In this document: positions 21,408 through 32,988 of the stretch, piece by piece
Position numbering within the stretch: position 1 is the first letter of the stretch
How the letters are laid out: the number at the start of each line of letters is the position of its first letter
NCBI GenBank assembly: GCA_037042915.1
Contig: CM073195.1
Coordinates: 1,178,001-1,242,000, forward strand
Source of the DNA: Auricularia sp. M13
Lineage: Eukaryota; Basidiomycota; Agaricomycetes; Auriculariales; Auriculariaceae
Direction of reading: 5' to 3'
Length of the DNA: 64,000 bases
Position numbers and translations under genes: made by a program
The notes under the pieces: generated by a model
Databases searched by the model: none
Told to the model about the DNA's origin: nothing
What the model saw: the letters and a program-made list of their open reading frames with translations, nothing else

Positions 21408-22195
21408 CTAGGATTCTGAAGGCATGTACGCCGGCGGCGGTTCCATACGCATGTCTCCTTTCCGCTCGTGCCGCCAGCCACCGTTCCAGCTCTCGGCAGC
21501 CCCGAGTGTGAGGGGTGTGGCAAACAGCTCGGCGTGCGGAGACAACGACTCCAGATGGAGAGCCTTCTCGGTACCTTGTCTGCGTCGCCTGCAAAGGAAG
21601 ACACCGAGCAGCAAGACGCACGTCGTGCCTGCCACACAGCCCACGACGACACCGGCCAGGAGGCCGGGCGACGTCCCACGTATATCGTTGGCGCAGCCGA
21701 AGCGCGCGCATTGCGCTGCATAGTCGCCAAATCGGACGCCGTGCGCGGGTTGACGATGAACACCATGCCCTCCGCACAGTGCGGAGCCGCGTACGCATAG
21801 ATCGGCGAGTCCTGGCCGGGGCATCAGCTTGCAAGCACGAGCGCGATCAGCGTGCGCGCACATACATCAAACACCGTCAGGTCAATCTTGCCCAGCCCAG
21901 AGACGGAGCGGAAGCCGCCAGGCAGCGGCGTGCACGGCGCGTCGAGGCCGGCGCTCTGGATGACGGTGATGTTGGGGTCGGGGACGATCAGGTGCAACGC
22001 GTCGTTCACTGGACACCGCCGCGGCGGAGGTCAGACAGGCGCGGAGATACTCGGAGCCTGCTGGTGCTACTCACCTGCGGCCACGACGGTCGCAGGGGTG
22101 AATGCGAAGCCTTGCACGCCGACGCCCACGGCATGCCAGACGGCGCGTGTCGCCGTTACTGTGTAGAGCAGCGCCGCGGCAAGGCATGCCCTCAT
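21408..22195 (-). CDS. Cupredoxin-like secreted/membrane protein, reading frame broken
   Basis: Exons 22195-22075, 22008-21866 and 21811-21408. It starts with a signal peptide (MRACLAAALLYTVTATRAVW), then the extracellular cupredoxin fold of fungal serine-rich proteins: VGVQGFAFTPATVVAA, DAPCTPLPGGF and PIYAYAAPHCAEGMVFIVN with the C-terminal copper-site region. The domain frame runs through RTASDLATMQRNARASAA. The membrane helix (GLLAGVVVGCVAGTTCVLLLG, then CRRRRQ) and the tail ending PPPAYMPSES lie in a different frame, one base out. No GT-AG or GC-AG intron bridges the two without deleting domain or helix, so a one-base indel near 21690-21730 is likely, either real or a sequencing error. 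Expected length is about 222 residues. A clear copper role is not established for this family. Confidence 0.65.
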
Positions 22196-23104
22196 GCTGT
22201 GAGAAGCGGAAGTGAAAGGAGCGGAAGTGATTAGGGAGGCGCAGGGGGGATTCTTCCGGATTTGAAACGTCTGTCTGTGGTACTTATCTGGAGTGGTCGA
22301 GTGAGAGGACAAACACGGACTCGATCGTGATGCCGCGCATCTGTCCTCCCACCGGTCAAAATGGCCACGGCGTCGGAGGTACGCTCTGTTGAGCACCGAT
22401 GACTTTCTGTCGCGTTTGGGATGTTTGCGACGAGGTTCAGGGAGCATGATGCTCTACTTGATGGCTTGCTTCGAGCTTTATTGTAAGCTTCAAATCCTGC
22501 GGCATTGGGTGGGGGAAATTGTGAGGTAATGGGCATACAATGATACATCTAGAGAGAACAAACTCCCCACTGACAAGCTGCAGCGGCACAGGTCAGCCTA
22601 AGTTATTACGGACCCAAGGATGAAATGGCGGCGGTCGAGTGCAACCGATCGAGGACTCAGATTCCTTGAACGTTTTCTCACCAGCGACGGAGAGAGACAA
22701 ACATTATCACCGAGCACATCAAGGGCTCGTTTACCACATGTCTGTTGCTGGGAACAACTCAGGGGGAGTGTCGGCAGTTGGGTGCACAATCTTTCTCCAC
22801 AGTGGTTGTATGCCTTATTCAAGGAGAGACAGCCAATTCACGGCATGATTTTCTCGTGCTTTTGCAGAGTTCTTTGGTTTGTTCAGTCTCGTTTGCGTTG
22901 ACTTTTGAATTACGGACAACAGGTGCGAGGGTGGCACCGGCGGCTTAAAGCTCCAGTGCACTGCATACACAGGAAATACTATGTAATTAAGAAGGGATAT
23001 AAGAGCTTCATACAAAGTGTGCGACAGCTAGCGCAGGAAGGGAAAAGCGCGAATTTGGAAGACAGGCAGGATACTGAACGCCTCCGCGTCCGAGTCCGAC
23101 TCTA
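22196..23104. other. Intergenic region, nothing recognised
   Basis: About 900 bp upstream of the cupredoxin-like gene and downstream of the inhibitor gene. Several short open frames occur on both strands, none with a recognisable domain. Confidence 0.45.
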
Positions 23105-23444
23105 TCATTTCTCCACGTCAATTCCCAACCCAACACCAAGCAGATTATAACGCATTCTCTGCTCACCAATGTACTCGATGATATTCCCCGGCGTGCCAAT
23201 CGCGGCCTGAAGCTCTGCCCTAAGGCCGCTGGGGATCGTAGCTGAGAAGCCTTTGAACTTCCCGAGGAAGTAGCGATGGCGGACTTCTCCTCCTGCAGTC
23301 CGTAGCACACAGGATGAGTGGGAGAGGAGTACGACGAAGGCGCGAAAGGTGAGGCAGACCGTTGATGGTCACGTGGTCCATGAGAGCCTCGAGTTGGCCG
23401 CGGGTGACACTGGGCTCGAGGACGATGATGACCGAGTCAGACAT
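23105..23444 (-). CDS. Small proteinase inhibitor, I9 (Pbi2-like) family
   Basis: Two exons, 23444-23360 and 23292-23105, giving 90 residues. It starts MSDSVIIVLEP and has GGEVRHRYFLGKFKGFSATIPSGLRAEL and IIEYIGEQRM, the beta-alpha-beta pattern of the inhibitor-I9/subtilisin propeptide-like fold. In yeast the equivalent Pbi2 inhibits vacuolar proteinase B. There is no signal peptide, in line with a cytosolic inhibitor. The tail (RYNLLGVGLGIDVEK) is longer than in yeast Pbi2, whose C-terminal residues insert into the protease, so the inhibitory tail is not typical. Confidence 0.8.
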
Positions 23445-24275
23445 TGTAGCTGAGAGCAGTGGTGTGGAGAGGCAAGAGTGGTGAGGGAGATGTGCCAGTC
23501 CGTGACTGTGCTTTATGGCGCTGCTGCATGGTGAGATGGACATTTTCTCATTTCTCCGGCGGAGCGTCCGCGGACGTGTCACCTCCAGCCGGGATTTTTT
23601 GACTCAACTGAGCAGACTGATAACGGAGGTTCTGGAGGTACATTCAAATGATTAAAAACTGGATGACTGCGTCAGCTACTGCATCGGCCACTGGCGCACG
23701 GTCGGGCGATGTGAAGTTCGAGTCGAGTGAATGGTTCCCCGTGAGGAATCCGTGCCACACCTCGGGAGCTCTCTCCCATGGTATCATTGCCACGATTTCA
23801 ACTTCCTTTGGTTGTTGGAGAATTCCTAGCGGTGGCGCTCTGCAGCACAACGGCCGCCATCGTCGCCAACGTCCCTGGTTGCATACTTCGCATGGTCACG
23901 GTCACTGCAGCGGACAATGTGCGGTTTGAGGAGCATATGACGCTTATCCAGAGCATGGGAGAGCCCAGGCCGTTTGCGTGCGTGGATCTGTGGATGACCT
24001 GTACGCGATTTGCGATATGATCTAATATGATGATCTATGCGAAAGTCAGGTACAGATCTTGCGATTTATGGTACACGAGGTATGACGCAATCTGCGGGAT
24101 TCCATGCAGCTGCTGAGAGAGGGTAGTGTAAAGGGTTGAGAGACTGTCAGATCACTGTCAGAAAAAAAGCAGCCGGCAGCCAAAATTAGGTGTCGGGACG
24201 GAATCAGTACATAAACGAGCTTGGGTTACACCGGCGCAGTACTGCTCCGAGTCTCAGGCTCATCCCCTCGCGTCG
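23445..24275. other. Intergenic region with one unplaced open frame
   Basis: About 830 bp. A minus-strand frame (23644-23850, stop at 23644) reads IPWERAPEVWHGFLTGNHSLDSN and APVADAVADAVIQFL, with protein-like composition. It has no good start, and no family was recognised. It may be the last exon of a small or decayed gene. Confidence 0.3.
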
Positions 24276-26188
24276 ATGGCGGCCGACTTTACGCTGGTGG
24301 ACCCCGCGGGCTGGGAGCTCGACCTGCACTCGGTCTACAGCGCGTACATGGGCCACTTCCAGCTGCACGGCGTGCCCTGGTGGGAGCGCTCCTGGGCCTC
24401 GCTCTTCACCTCCTTCGACGCCTTCCTCGCTTTCGGCTGGCCCGTCGTCACTGTCACAGACGCCCGCACAGGCAGGCCGCACATCGTCACGCGTCTCACC
24501 AGCGTCGGCGCCTTCGTCAAGATGGTCAAGACACGGTGCGCCGCCCGCCCGCGTCCGTGTCCGAGCGCGCCCGGTGCTCACGTTTCCGCTGCAGATTCGG
24601 CGAGGTCCTCCCGCCGCTGAACAATATCGTACGCGGCCTGATGACACCCAGGATCATGCTGACGCTATGCGCACAAGATGATGGTGCAGCCGTTCGAGAC
24701 GTCGCAGCGGCACCTGCGCACCATCTCGGACCTCGCCGCCTACAAGAAGCTCGCCACGACGCTGCCCGCCGCCGCCCTGGCCGCCCGACGCGCCCGCGTG
24801 CGCGCCGGGGACGTGGGCGCGATCCGCAAGCTGTGGGACGCGCGCGAGAGCGTCTGGCTCGCCGTCGCCTGCGAGGTCTCGGAGCGCAGCGGCAACGTCA
24901 ACGCCTGGGGCTATGCCGTCCTCCGCGCCGCCCATCTCGAAGGGTGCGCCCCCATTCCCCGCCTACAACACCGCAGCCCTGACCCACTCTCGCTAGGAGC
25001 GGAATATGGCCGCCAAACCCTGGCGACAATTACCGCAAGGGCCACTACGTCGTCGCTGAGGCTCTCGAGCGCAAATCGCTGCACTCGTCACCGCGAGATG
25101 TAGGCTTTACATATCACTTCGCATCCATAGTCACCTGCTGACTCCCCGCGCAGTATGTGTGGGCGGATCACAACATCGTGCCGCGCGCCCAGCTGCCCGA
25201 CATCGTCGGCGCCGTCGTGAGCTCGCTCGCGGGGCCCGAGATCGAGAGCCAGCCGAACCCGCTCGTCGTCGTCGCCCACGGGGACCTGCCCGGCTTTGCC
25301 GAGCTCAAAGTCAGTGCGTCCGAAGTGTTTCTCGTTCTAGCTGCTGTGATCGGCAAGGGTCGCGCTGACTTGCTGCCGCACGCAGAGCTCCCGAGCAATG
25401 CATTCGTCGTCGACACGAGCGCGCTCGAGCGCCAGATGTACGTCCACGGCATGCGCGGCCAGATGCTGGACCCTGCCGCGCCCCCGCCCGGCCGGCCGCG
25501 CGCTTCCTGTGCGTCCTCCCCGCAACCCAGCTTCTAACCAATTCCATCGAGCGAAGCTAACGCAACGTGTTATCTACCCCATGCAGCCGCGAAGCTCTCG
25601 CTCGACATGCTCCTGCGCAGCCTAGACGCGGACCTGCCCGCGCGCGGCGCGCCGGCGCACGTCGCGGGCAACGACGCCTTCGCGACGCTGCTCGCGCTGC
25701 AGCTGCTCATGGGCGACCGCCCGCCGTCGGGCGTCCCCGCGCCGCCGCGCCCGCGCTTCTCGCACCACGCGCACTCGACGCCGCTCGTGTCCTCCGTCCT
25801 GCGCCCCGCGCTCGACGGCCACCGGCACAGCAGCGCCTACGCGATGCCCGCCAGCGCCAGCGCGCCCGTCGTGCCGGTGGGCATGGGCGTCGGCATGGTG
25901 CCCATGCCGCTCGCGCCCGCGATGAGCATGCCCGGCATGCCAGTGGTCGGTGGGGGCCCGTTCCGCGGCGCCGCGCTGCTGCAGATGCCCGGCCCGCCGT
26001 CGCCTCGACGCGCACATGCCCAACCTGCGCCCGGGCCGTCGAGCCCGAGCCCCAAGTCCGCGACGCTTGGGCGGCGCAGCGGCAGTGACCGCGACCGCGA
26101 CTCACGCCGGCGTGCCAGTGCAGGCGGCATGGACGACATTACGCACGGCCTCAGCCACCTCAAGACCTCGTCTGCACAGGATGTGTAG
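24276..26188 (+). CDS. Gfd2/YDR514C-like protein with RNase H-like fold
   Basis: Seven exons: 24276-24535, 24595-24628, 24678-24943, 24997-25099, 25154-25309, 25388-25508 and 25587-26188, giving 513 residues in phase. It is recognised by LVVVAHGDLPGFAELKLPSN, then AFVVDTSALERQMYV, and after a break AKLSLDMLLRSL with VAGNDAFATLLALQLLM. This is the H-D-L ... D-T ... N-D-A-x-x-T-L-L pattern of the Gfd2/YDR514C C-terminal domain, an RNase H-like nuclease fold. An N-terminal ~150-residue helical region (VKTRFGEVLPPLNN) precedes it, and the last 170 residues are disordered (Pro, Met, Arg, Ser). Whether the nuclease residues are all present cannot be judged without alignment. The yeast relative is linked to mRNA export; the role here is inferred only. 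Confidence 0.72.
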
Positions 26189-26793
26189 GGATGGCTTGAC
26201 GATGAAACGGCTGCGCGAACACCGCGTGCATTATGAGTGACGCTATGCCGGTGCGAGCTTTGCTTTCTTTGCTATTCTACATTGGACTTGCGACATTTGA
26301 CACTGCTATGCTTGATTGTATGCCATGAAGGGACTTTGTGACTATACGCGCCTATGATCAGTTGTAATCAATACATGTTTCGTTCCAGTGCTTCAGCTGA
26401 ATGCATGAGATCTTCCCAAGCTTGAAGTTCACACAAAAATTTCGGGAAAACAGAATGGCTCGTTATATGGCAGCACTGACAGTGCGAGCGGAACTGGGAC
26501 AGACATTGGGTGGAAAAACGGCGGCGGCGAGACTTGACGATGGACTTGGTACTAGTGGAAGGCCGCACATTAATGAGAGGGTTGGACGACGAGCACGGGT
26601 CAGGACGACGTTTGGGGGAGGAGAGGAAGATGTCAGAAACGTGTGGTGAGGGAATTTGAGAGAAAGAAACGCCAACACTTCTAATGTACACAGAAAGACG
26701 AAGGCTGCATAGACAGGGAGGGGAGAGAGGGCAGCATATGTAACAAACCAGCATATTGACACATAGCCATCGACAGCAGGGGAAGCGAGCTGC
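26189..26793. other. Intergenic region between convergent genes
   Basis: 605 bp holding the 3' ends of the Gfd2-like and bZIP genes. No gene is seen. Confidence 0.5.
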
Positions 26794-28191
26794 TTAGAAG
26801 CTCTGAGCATCCACCTGGGCTTTGTAGTGGTCGCGCTCGGCGGTGACGACGCGAAGCTGCGTCTGCAGCACGTTGATCTCGTTCGTCAGCGCGTTGATGC
26901 GCTGCTCGTTCTCGAGCGCAGTCTGCGCCTTGCGCTGGCGAGAGCGACGAGCCGCGAGCGTATTGAGCCGACGCTTGGCCTCGATCTGGTCCTGGATGTC
27001 CGCGGGAATCTCGTCGTCGTCGAGCATCTCCTCGCGCTGCCGTTTCTTCGCCTTGTGCTGGAAGGCGGCAGGAATTTCCTTGCGCGCGGTCTTGGACTCA
27101 GACAGGTAGGTACGAGACTGAGTGGGCGCGTCGAAGGGGACCATGACGGCGGGCGTAACACCCTTGCGGAAGCCGGTGGGCTGCGGCTTGCGCGTCGACG
27201 AGGAGACGGGAGCAGAAAGTTCGGTCGGCTGCACCGTCGGCGTCTTGGGCATCGTGTAGAGCATGGCCGAGTCGATGGTGGCTGGCATGGTATCGTCTTT
27301 CTTGGTAAGGTTGGCGGGGTTGACAGCGAGGCTAGAGTAAGCGTCGTTGCCGAAGAGCGGAGGGAACTCGAAAGAATCGGCGTCCGCGAGGGCAGGAGAA
27401 ACCCAGGGGTCGAGCTGGGCGGTGCTGAAGGAGTTGAGCTCCGGTGTAAAGAGAGGAGTCTCCTCCGGGGGCGAGTCGTTCAGCCCCGGACCACCGAAGT
27501 CGGGGGTCCAGTCGGGCGTAACGAGCTCCATGAGGCTGCGCAGCTCGTCCGTGTCCGGCATGTCAGCCCAGAACGGGGATGAATCCGGAATGGCGGAGGC
27601 TGCTGCCGCTGCGGCAAGGGGCAGTGTCAACACCGCGCGTGTCCGTGGCGAGCGTCGGAGGCAGTACTCACTGGGCACAGGCGGCACTGGCACGAGCGCC
27701 GGCGCGGCAGGGTCCACGGCCGCAGATGTCGACTGATCGTACTCTGCTGGCTTGTTGTTGATCATGTCGAGATACGAGTTGCGGACGTTGTAGAAACGGT
27801 CTATGACGAAGTCTTGGGGAGTGGCGAATGGGTTGGCTTGGGCTTGGGCTGGGGCTTGGGCGGCCGACGGCGGGGGTGGTAGACGGAAATTCATGCCGGA
27901 GTGTGTGGGCGCCGGGAGGCGTTTGGATAGGTGTGTCAACGAGACATGGCGAGGGCGGTTGGAGGGTCTTGAGAGGGGGCTCGCAAGAGAGTATGCATGC
28001 TGGAATGCAGGCGGGCGCGCGGGGGGACGGGACGGATTTAGAGGCTCAGGCGGGACATTGCGACCGTTGTCGGGGTAGTTAACCTGGGCTGAGTGGGAGG
28101 AAATGGCTGACGCGGTATGCGAGGAGTGGCTCAGGGCGGGCGCAGACGTCCTTAGGGCGGGTCTGCGGGCGCTGCGTGTCACGGCGACCAT
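26794..28191 (-). CDS. Gcn4-like bZIP transcription factor
   Basis: Exons 28191-27672 and 27608-26794, giving 444 residues. The 63-bp intron has a strong GTGAGT donor but is a multiple of three, so retention would give 465 residues without a stop. The basic region KRRLNTLAARRSRQRK is at about 385-400, followed by a zipper with heptad Leu/Ile/Val (ALTNEINVLQTQLRVV). The N-A-A-R-R-S-R spacing matches Gcn4/Cpc1, regulators of amino-acid starvation responses. Acidic/aromatic activation-like segments (FWADMPDTDELRSLMEL, DSFEFPPLFG) lie in the middle. Residues 1-99 have low-complexity, leader-like composition. The next Met (MNFRLPPPP, 27894) could be the true start, leaving a long leader as is usual for translationally controlled GCN4 genes. 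Confidence 0.85.
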   Translation of the reverse strand: MVAVTRSARRPALRTSAPALSHSSHTASAISSHSAQVNYPDNGRNVPPEPLNPSRPPARPPAFQHAYSLASPLSRPSNRPRHVSLTHLSKRLPAPTHSGMNFRLPPPPSAAQAPAQAQANPFATPQDFVIDRFYNVRNSYLDMINNKPAEYDQSTSAAVDPAAPALVPVPPVPSEYCLRRSPRTRAVLTLPLAAAAAASAIPDSSPFWADMPDTDELRSLMELVTPDWTPDFGGPGLNDSPPEETPLFTPELNSFSTAQLDPWVSPALADADSFEFPPLFGNDAYSSLAVNPANLTKKDDTMPATIDSAMLYTMPKTPTVQPTELSAPVSSSTRKPQPTGFRKGVTPAVMVPFDAPTQSRTYLSESKTARKEIPAAFQHKAKKRQREEMLDDDEIPADIQDQIEAKRRLNTLAARRSRQRKAQTALENEQRINALTNEINVLQTQLRVVTAERDHYKAQVDAQSF

Positions 28192-28356
28192 CAGGAACCA
28201 GCCTGCGGGGCTTGTGCTTCCAACTCACTGAAACTCAGGCAAGAGTAGCTTGACTGAGCGGCCAAAGATCGAGGACGGAGCTCCAATTCGCTCGGTACTC
28301 GATGTGGATGGCGGGGGGGAGAGGGGCAAAACGGGGATTCAATTCGGCTGACTCGA

Positions 28357-28364
28357 CCTTTATA
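28357..28364 (-). promoter_or_regulatory. TATA box of the bZIP gene
   Basis: TATAAAGG on the minus strand, about 170 bp upstream of the ATG at 28191. No other ATG lies between the box and that codon. Confidence 0.5.
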
Positions 28365-31022
28365 CTCCGCTGCAACTTTCGTCCTCGAATGCCCCCGGCG
28401 CTCTGACTAAGCGCCCGCCCGCACTGCCGCACCGCTTGGCCACCCGGGACGTCCTCCGCCTGCCCGTCCCATCGCCACCCTCTGCCCAACCATCGCATTA
28501 GTTGCCACCCAGCCTTTTCATTTTCTGCGAATCGTCTGCCCCGACGGGGCCCAGTCTCACCATCTCGCCGGTCGGATCATGCACGCAACAAGGCGCTACT
28601 TAGATGCGTTTTCCCCTGTGCCCCGGGTGGGCCACCGACAGAAACCCGCGTCCCATGCCGATTCGGCGCGCCCAAGCTGATGGACAGCTGCTTTTCACCG
28701 CTTCCCGGGCGCGCTTCCAGGCACGCGTTCCCCGCGCGCCCTTCAGAACTGCAGAACACCGCATCCTGCTGCCAATCCCAGCCCGCGCTGAGTCACCCCC
28801 GGGCCCGCCCCTGAGAGCACAACTCCCGGAACGGCCGGAATACGTTCCTCTCACACTTTCGAACGTCACTCGCGCCCGGACGAAACCAGCCTGAGAGACG
28901 TGTCGCAGCAGCCAGAACGTTCGTGGTGTTAGTGCCGCTGCCGCAGCAACGCGAGTCAGTCGTGCCGTTCCGGGCGTCCGGACAGCATGCGCTCGAGTCC
29001 CTGACCACGCAGTTCCAGGGGCGTGAGAACAAATACACGGCACCGCAGGCGCGCAGCCATGAGGCGCGCACGTGCTGCGCAAATTCCAGAGAACAACGAC
29101 CAGAGCTAGCTTGCAGCATGCGAGAGGGACTGGAGTGGGACCACCGCGGCTGGCAAAGTTTTGCCAGCTCGCAGTCATTCACAGGCTGCGGCGTAGCTGA
29201 AAGAAACGCATTCAGAGGAGCATAAATACTAGGCGCCGACCAGAGACGCGACCAGCGCTCCTGGGAGGAATTCCGCAACATTCCGCGGGGCAGATACTGG
29301 AAGCGCTTCCACCTGTAAGCACCAGCGTCTAAATCCGACAGGAAGCGCCGACACCAAGCAGCTTGAATAATCCATGAGAAATGAGCGCATGAGGACGAGC
29401 GATCGAATAGAGCAGTGATCCCTAGTGACGGGAAAGCAGAGCACACCGTGCAGTATCAAATCACAAGCCCAAGCGCAGCCAGGCCTGTGAAGTTCCTCGG
29501 AGCAACGATAGTTCAGAAGGCCGATAACGCAAACTTTGCTCCAAGAAGTACACCAGAGGAGGTGCACAGGCGCACCGCGTTGACGGTGTAGTCAATGTAC
29601 GTGGTGGTAGCGCAAGTGGAACGAAACGCAGTCGTCGAGGAGTAGCGACTGGAGCACCTGGGCGTTCAGCTTGTGCTCGAGGTTGCGGTCGGCGGAGGGC
29701 AGAGGGAAGATAGCACAAACAAGCAGTAGAAGGGGCCAACGATATAAGCTTAACGGACGAGTCACGGGGTCGAGAGAGGCGAGAGCAAGCGCCGAGCATG
29801 CCTGTATAGCATTGACACGAACCAGACCGGACGAACAGCTCTACTCAAGTCTCGACCAGCCTTCAGTAAAAATTGCACTGGAGACTGGTCGAGCACTTGT
29901 GCATCGCCCAGAGAATGGAGAAGTAACACCGGTGCATTGTGCGTACGCGTCCACCAGTTGAAGAGCAGCCCGAAAAGCTCCAGATCGTTGAACAGCTCCA
30001 TATGCAAAGGCCAAGCGAGCTGAAACAGAAAGACAGCGCGCGAGCAGGACAGGCGTAGCGTTCGCGATATCGCGCAGCGCAGAATTGGCGCGTCGGCGAC
30101 GGGCGGGGGGCAGGGCAGGACGTGGGGGGTGCGACAAAGCGATGACTAGACGAACAAAGGGGATCAGGCTCTTATATACCCTGGGCCGAAGCACAAGTCA
30201 TACCGGCGCGCACGTTATCAGGGCCTCTGACTCCCACCAAGCGCGTGGTCATCGGCCGATATGGGTCATGACTGAAAACCGGCCTCGAAAAGGAGCTTCA
30301 AGCTCTTGTGGCGTGGTGGCTGTGTTACGCGTCAGGCTCCGAATCCCGCGGCGCGCCACATGCGCGAGGTGGACGGACGCTGCAACTGCTGGAAAGAAGG
30401 CAAGCTTGCCCAGAACTGCCAGGGTTGCCATGGGCCTTGAGTCTGTTGACTTGATTTGCCGCAGGCCTCATCGATGTCGTGATGGTGTTTCAGAACGAGG
30501 CTCGGACGCCTCCGGTGGGCCGTCGATGTGACTCCGTCGCCTCGTGGTCTCAGTCCTATCTTGGCCTCTCAGCGCGACATTGAAGGGGGCTTCTCAAGAC
30601 GCGCTGGGAGGTGGCTCGTTTATAGCTTCTGTGGCTGAGTCAGGACTCTCACCTCATCGCCATGCGCAGGCTCAATTTCAAGGTGAAGTTTGGGCCTTTG
30701 GTCATCGGGAGTCCGCTTGGCTTCTGACCAGCTTCTGACTCAAGCTTGGGACACGCTCTTGGGATTACGAGATGACTCGAGACTCAGACCAAACGGTATC
30801 ATAAGTATGCAAGAAAGCGGAGCATAGCGCTTGAGGCTTGTATAGCGGGGCTACCCAATTCATACACTGTAACGGAACGCAAGACTAGTAGGGCTACGAA
30901 GGGTATTAAGATGCTGTCGTGGGCGATTAAACGTGGAAGCATTCGTAAGAATTCGTCAGACGAGTCGGAAAATGGGCATGAGGGACAACTGCAAGAAAGA
31001 TCGACACGCGTCAAAGTCGACG
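28365..31022. other. Gene-poor region of about 2.65 kb
   Basis: No model with domains or convincing splice structure could be built. The longest frames are on the minus strand (28793-29446, 217 codons; 28600-29178, 192 codons), but their residue mix is what GC-rich non-coding DNA gives. The left third is the bZIP promoter and the right end is the P450 3' flank. A non-coding RNA or a small fast-evolving gene is possible. Confidence 0.4.
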
Positions 31023-32988
31023 CTAGCAGCGCGCGGAGGAGTCGACCATGTGCAGGATCGTCTCGCGCGCGGTGGGCGAGCGCGGGGTGATGACGCAGGC
31101 GAACGGTTTGGGCGCCGCGACGGCGCCGCTGGACATCTCGCCCGCGGGGACGATGTCGTTGCCCATATGGTCCTTCGGGCGGGCGATCGAGAAGGCCGCC
31201 AGGACGGTCGCGACGGCCAGCCACACGGACGCGTCCGCGAGATGGCGCCCGGGGCACACGCGCCGCCCGAAGCCGTAGACCGCAGTCGGCAGCCGCACGT
31301 CCGGGTTGAGGCGGCCGTCCTTGAGGAAGCGCTCCGGCCAGAAACACGAGGCGTTCGGATACTCCGCCTCGTCGCGCAGAATCGCCCTAAGAAGTGAAGT
31401 GAATGGTGGATCGCCAGTCAGCAATCTCGCCAAATTGAGAACGCACACAAACGAGCCAAAAACTCACCAAATATTTGGGATGACGGTCGTGTCCGCAGGA
31501 ATAAACATGCCCTCGTACTCGTCGTCGGAAGTTACTTGATGCGGCACGCAGAGGGGAACGACAGGATAAAACCTGAAGAGCTCCCGCACGATGGCGTCCA
31601 CGTACGGTAAGGACGGCCTGTCGCTGAAGTCCGGAAGTCGGTCAGGGCCAACCACTCGGTCGATCTCCTCCTGAGCCGCACGCTGAATTTCGGGGTTGAT
31701 AGTCATAGCCAAGAAGAAAGCCGCAATGGTGGACACAGTTGTGTCGGCACCGCCTGTAGGGGCGAGACGCAGATTAGCGTGCACGCGAGCGGTGACAGGG
31801 AAAACTGTTCTACCCACCCAAGTAAATGACTCCCGCCATATTCTTCATAATATCCTCAGCATCTACGTTCAACCCAATCATTTCTGTCACAAATGACGGA
31901 GGGGGTGGCTTCTCGGAGGCCTGCGGACAGTTCAGCGCGAATGTGGCAAACGGATTGCAGCCGACTTGCCAGCTGATCCTTGACCCACTGAAACGGTGCC
32001 TCCACCATCCTCGTGGAGTATCCGCGCCATTCCAATGCTTGCCGCTTGAAGGCTGCACCCGGAAACCAGGCAGGAACGTACTTCACTGTCGATCAGGGTC
32101 AGCTGTGGCAAACGCCGCGGAGGGGCAGAATCATAAAACTCACAGAAAGGTAACCAATCGATAGCGTATGAGCCTGGTATCCCTGCGCGAGACAGTGCGT
32201 CGACGGCCTTGTCCACCAGCTCGATCCACGGGTCGTTCTCCTCCGCAACGTCGATACCATAAGTTAGCGAAAGAATGTTGGCACCGGCGGAACTGTGCAA
32301 AGCGCACGTCAGCAAGGTTCGCATACAGAGTGCAGATGCTCAGCGCACCGGTGGATGTGGTCCCTAAATTTGTGGGGAGAGTGGAGAAGCGAGCGGAGGA
32401 AGATCGCGTTCGAGCTGATCAGTCTGTCGTGGTAGCGCGCCGTCATGTGTTCGTCAAGGAAACTCTGCATTCGTTTACGGTGCTGCCTCCAGCGCGGGCC
32501 ATATGGCATAATGACGCTGCTCCAGGACCACCCCGATCTGCAACCGCGGTGAGGCACGCGTGAGCAATCTCGATGCTGATGCGACGCGAAACTCTCCGTT
32601 CAAACTCACAATTCGAACATGGGGGACCGCGGGCGGCTCGAATAGATGGCGCTGCGCTTGTTAAGCAGGTCGTCGGCGGCCTTGAGCGTGTTGAGGACAA
32701 CGATGTGGCGGTTGAGAACGCGCAGGTGGACGACCGGGCCTGTGTCATCCCGGTGAGCGGCGAAAAAAGCTCGAGCACACTAGCCGGGCTACACGCACCA
32801 TAAACATCTCGCCATGCAGCAAAAGCAGCAGCCTCGTTTTCCTTGGGCATGTCGAACACGTTGCCCAGCAGGAAATTTCCGGGCGGGCCAGGCGGGTAGG
32901 GCAGGCCGCGGCGGCGACGGCGTGCGCGCAGGAGCAGCGCGGTGCCTTGCAGGGCGACGACGCCAAGGAAGATAGCAAGCTTGAGCAT
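31023..32988 (-). CDS. Cytochrome P450 monooxygenase, OrdA-like
   Basis: Eight exons: 32988-32799, 32739-32610, 32537-32349, 32292-32144, 32085-31970, 31920-31818, 31753-31468 and 31386-31023, giving 508 residues. An N-terminal ER anchor (MLKLAIFLGVVALQGTALLL) and the hinge LPYPPGPPG are followed by the I-helix GGADTTVSTI, the K-helix ExxR in ELFR, FWPERFL, and the haem loop FGRRVCPGRH with the Cys ligand at about 432. Intron 5 has the donor CTG|GCAAGT and ends CCGCAG, a GC-AG intron with a GCTGAAC branch site; no GT alternative keeps frame. The family acts on small hydrophobic substrates; the substrate is unknown. There is no linked terpene or polyketide synthase, so this is not obviously a biosynthetic cluster. 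Confidence 0.95.

Noticed and set aside
23644-23850. Minus-strand frame reading IPWERAPEVWHGFL
   Set aside because: Protein-like but no start, no partner exon that could be phased and no family recognised; kept only as a note in the intergenic entry.
28793-29446. 217-codon minus-strand frame
   Set aside because: Residue mix is typical of GC-rich non-coding frames, with no domain, signal peptide or splice support.
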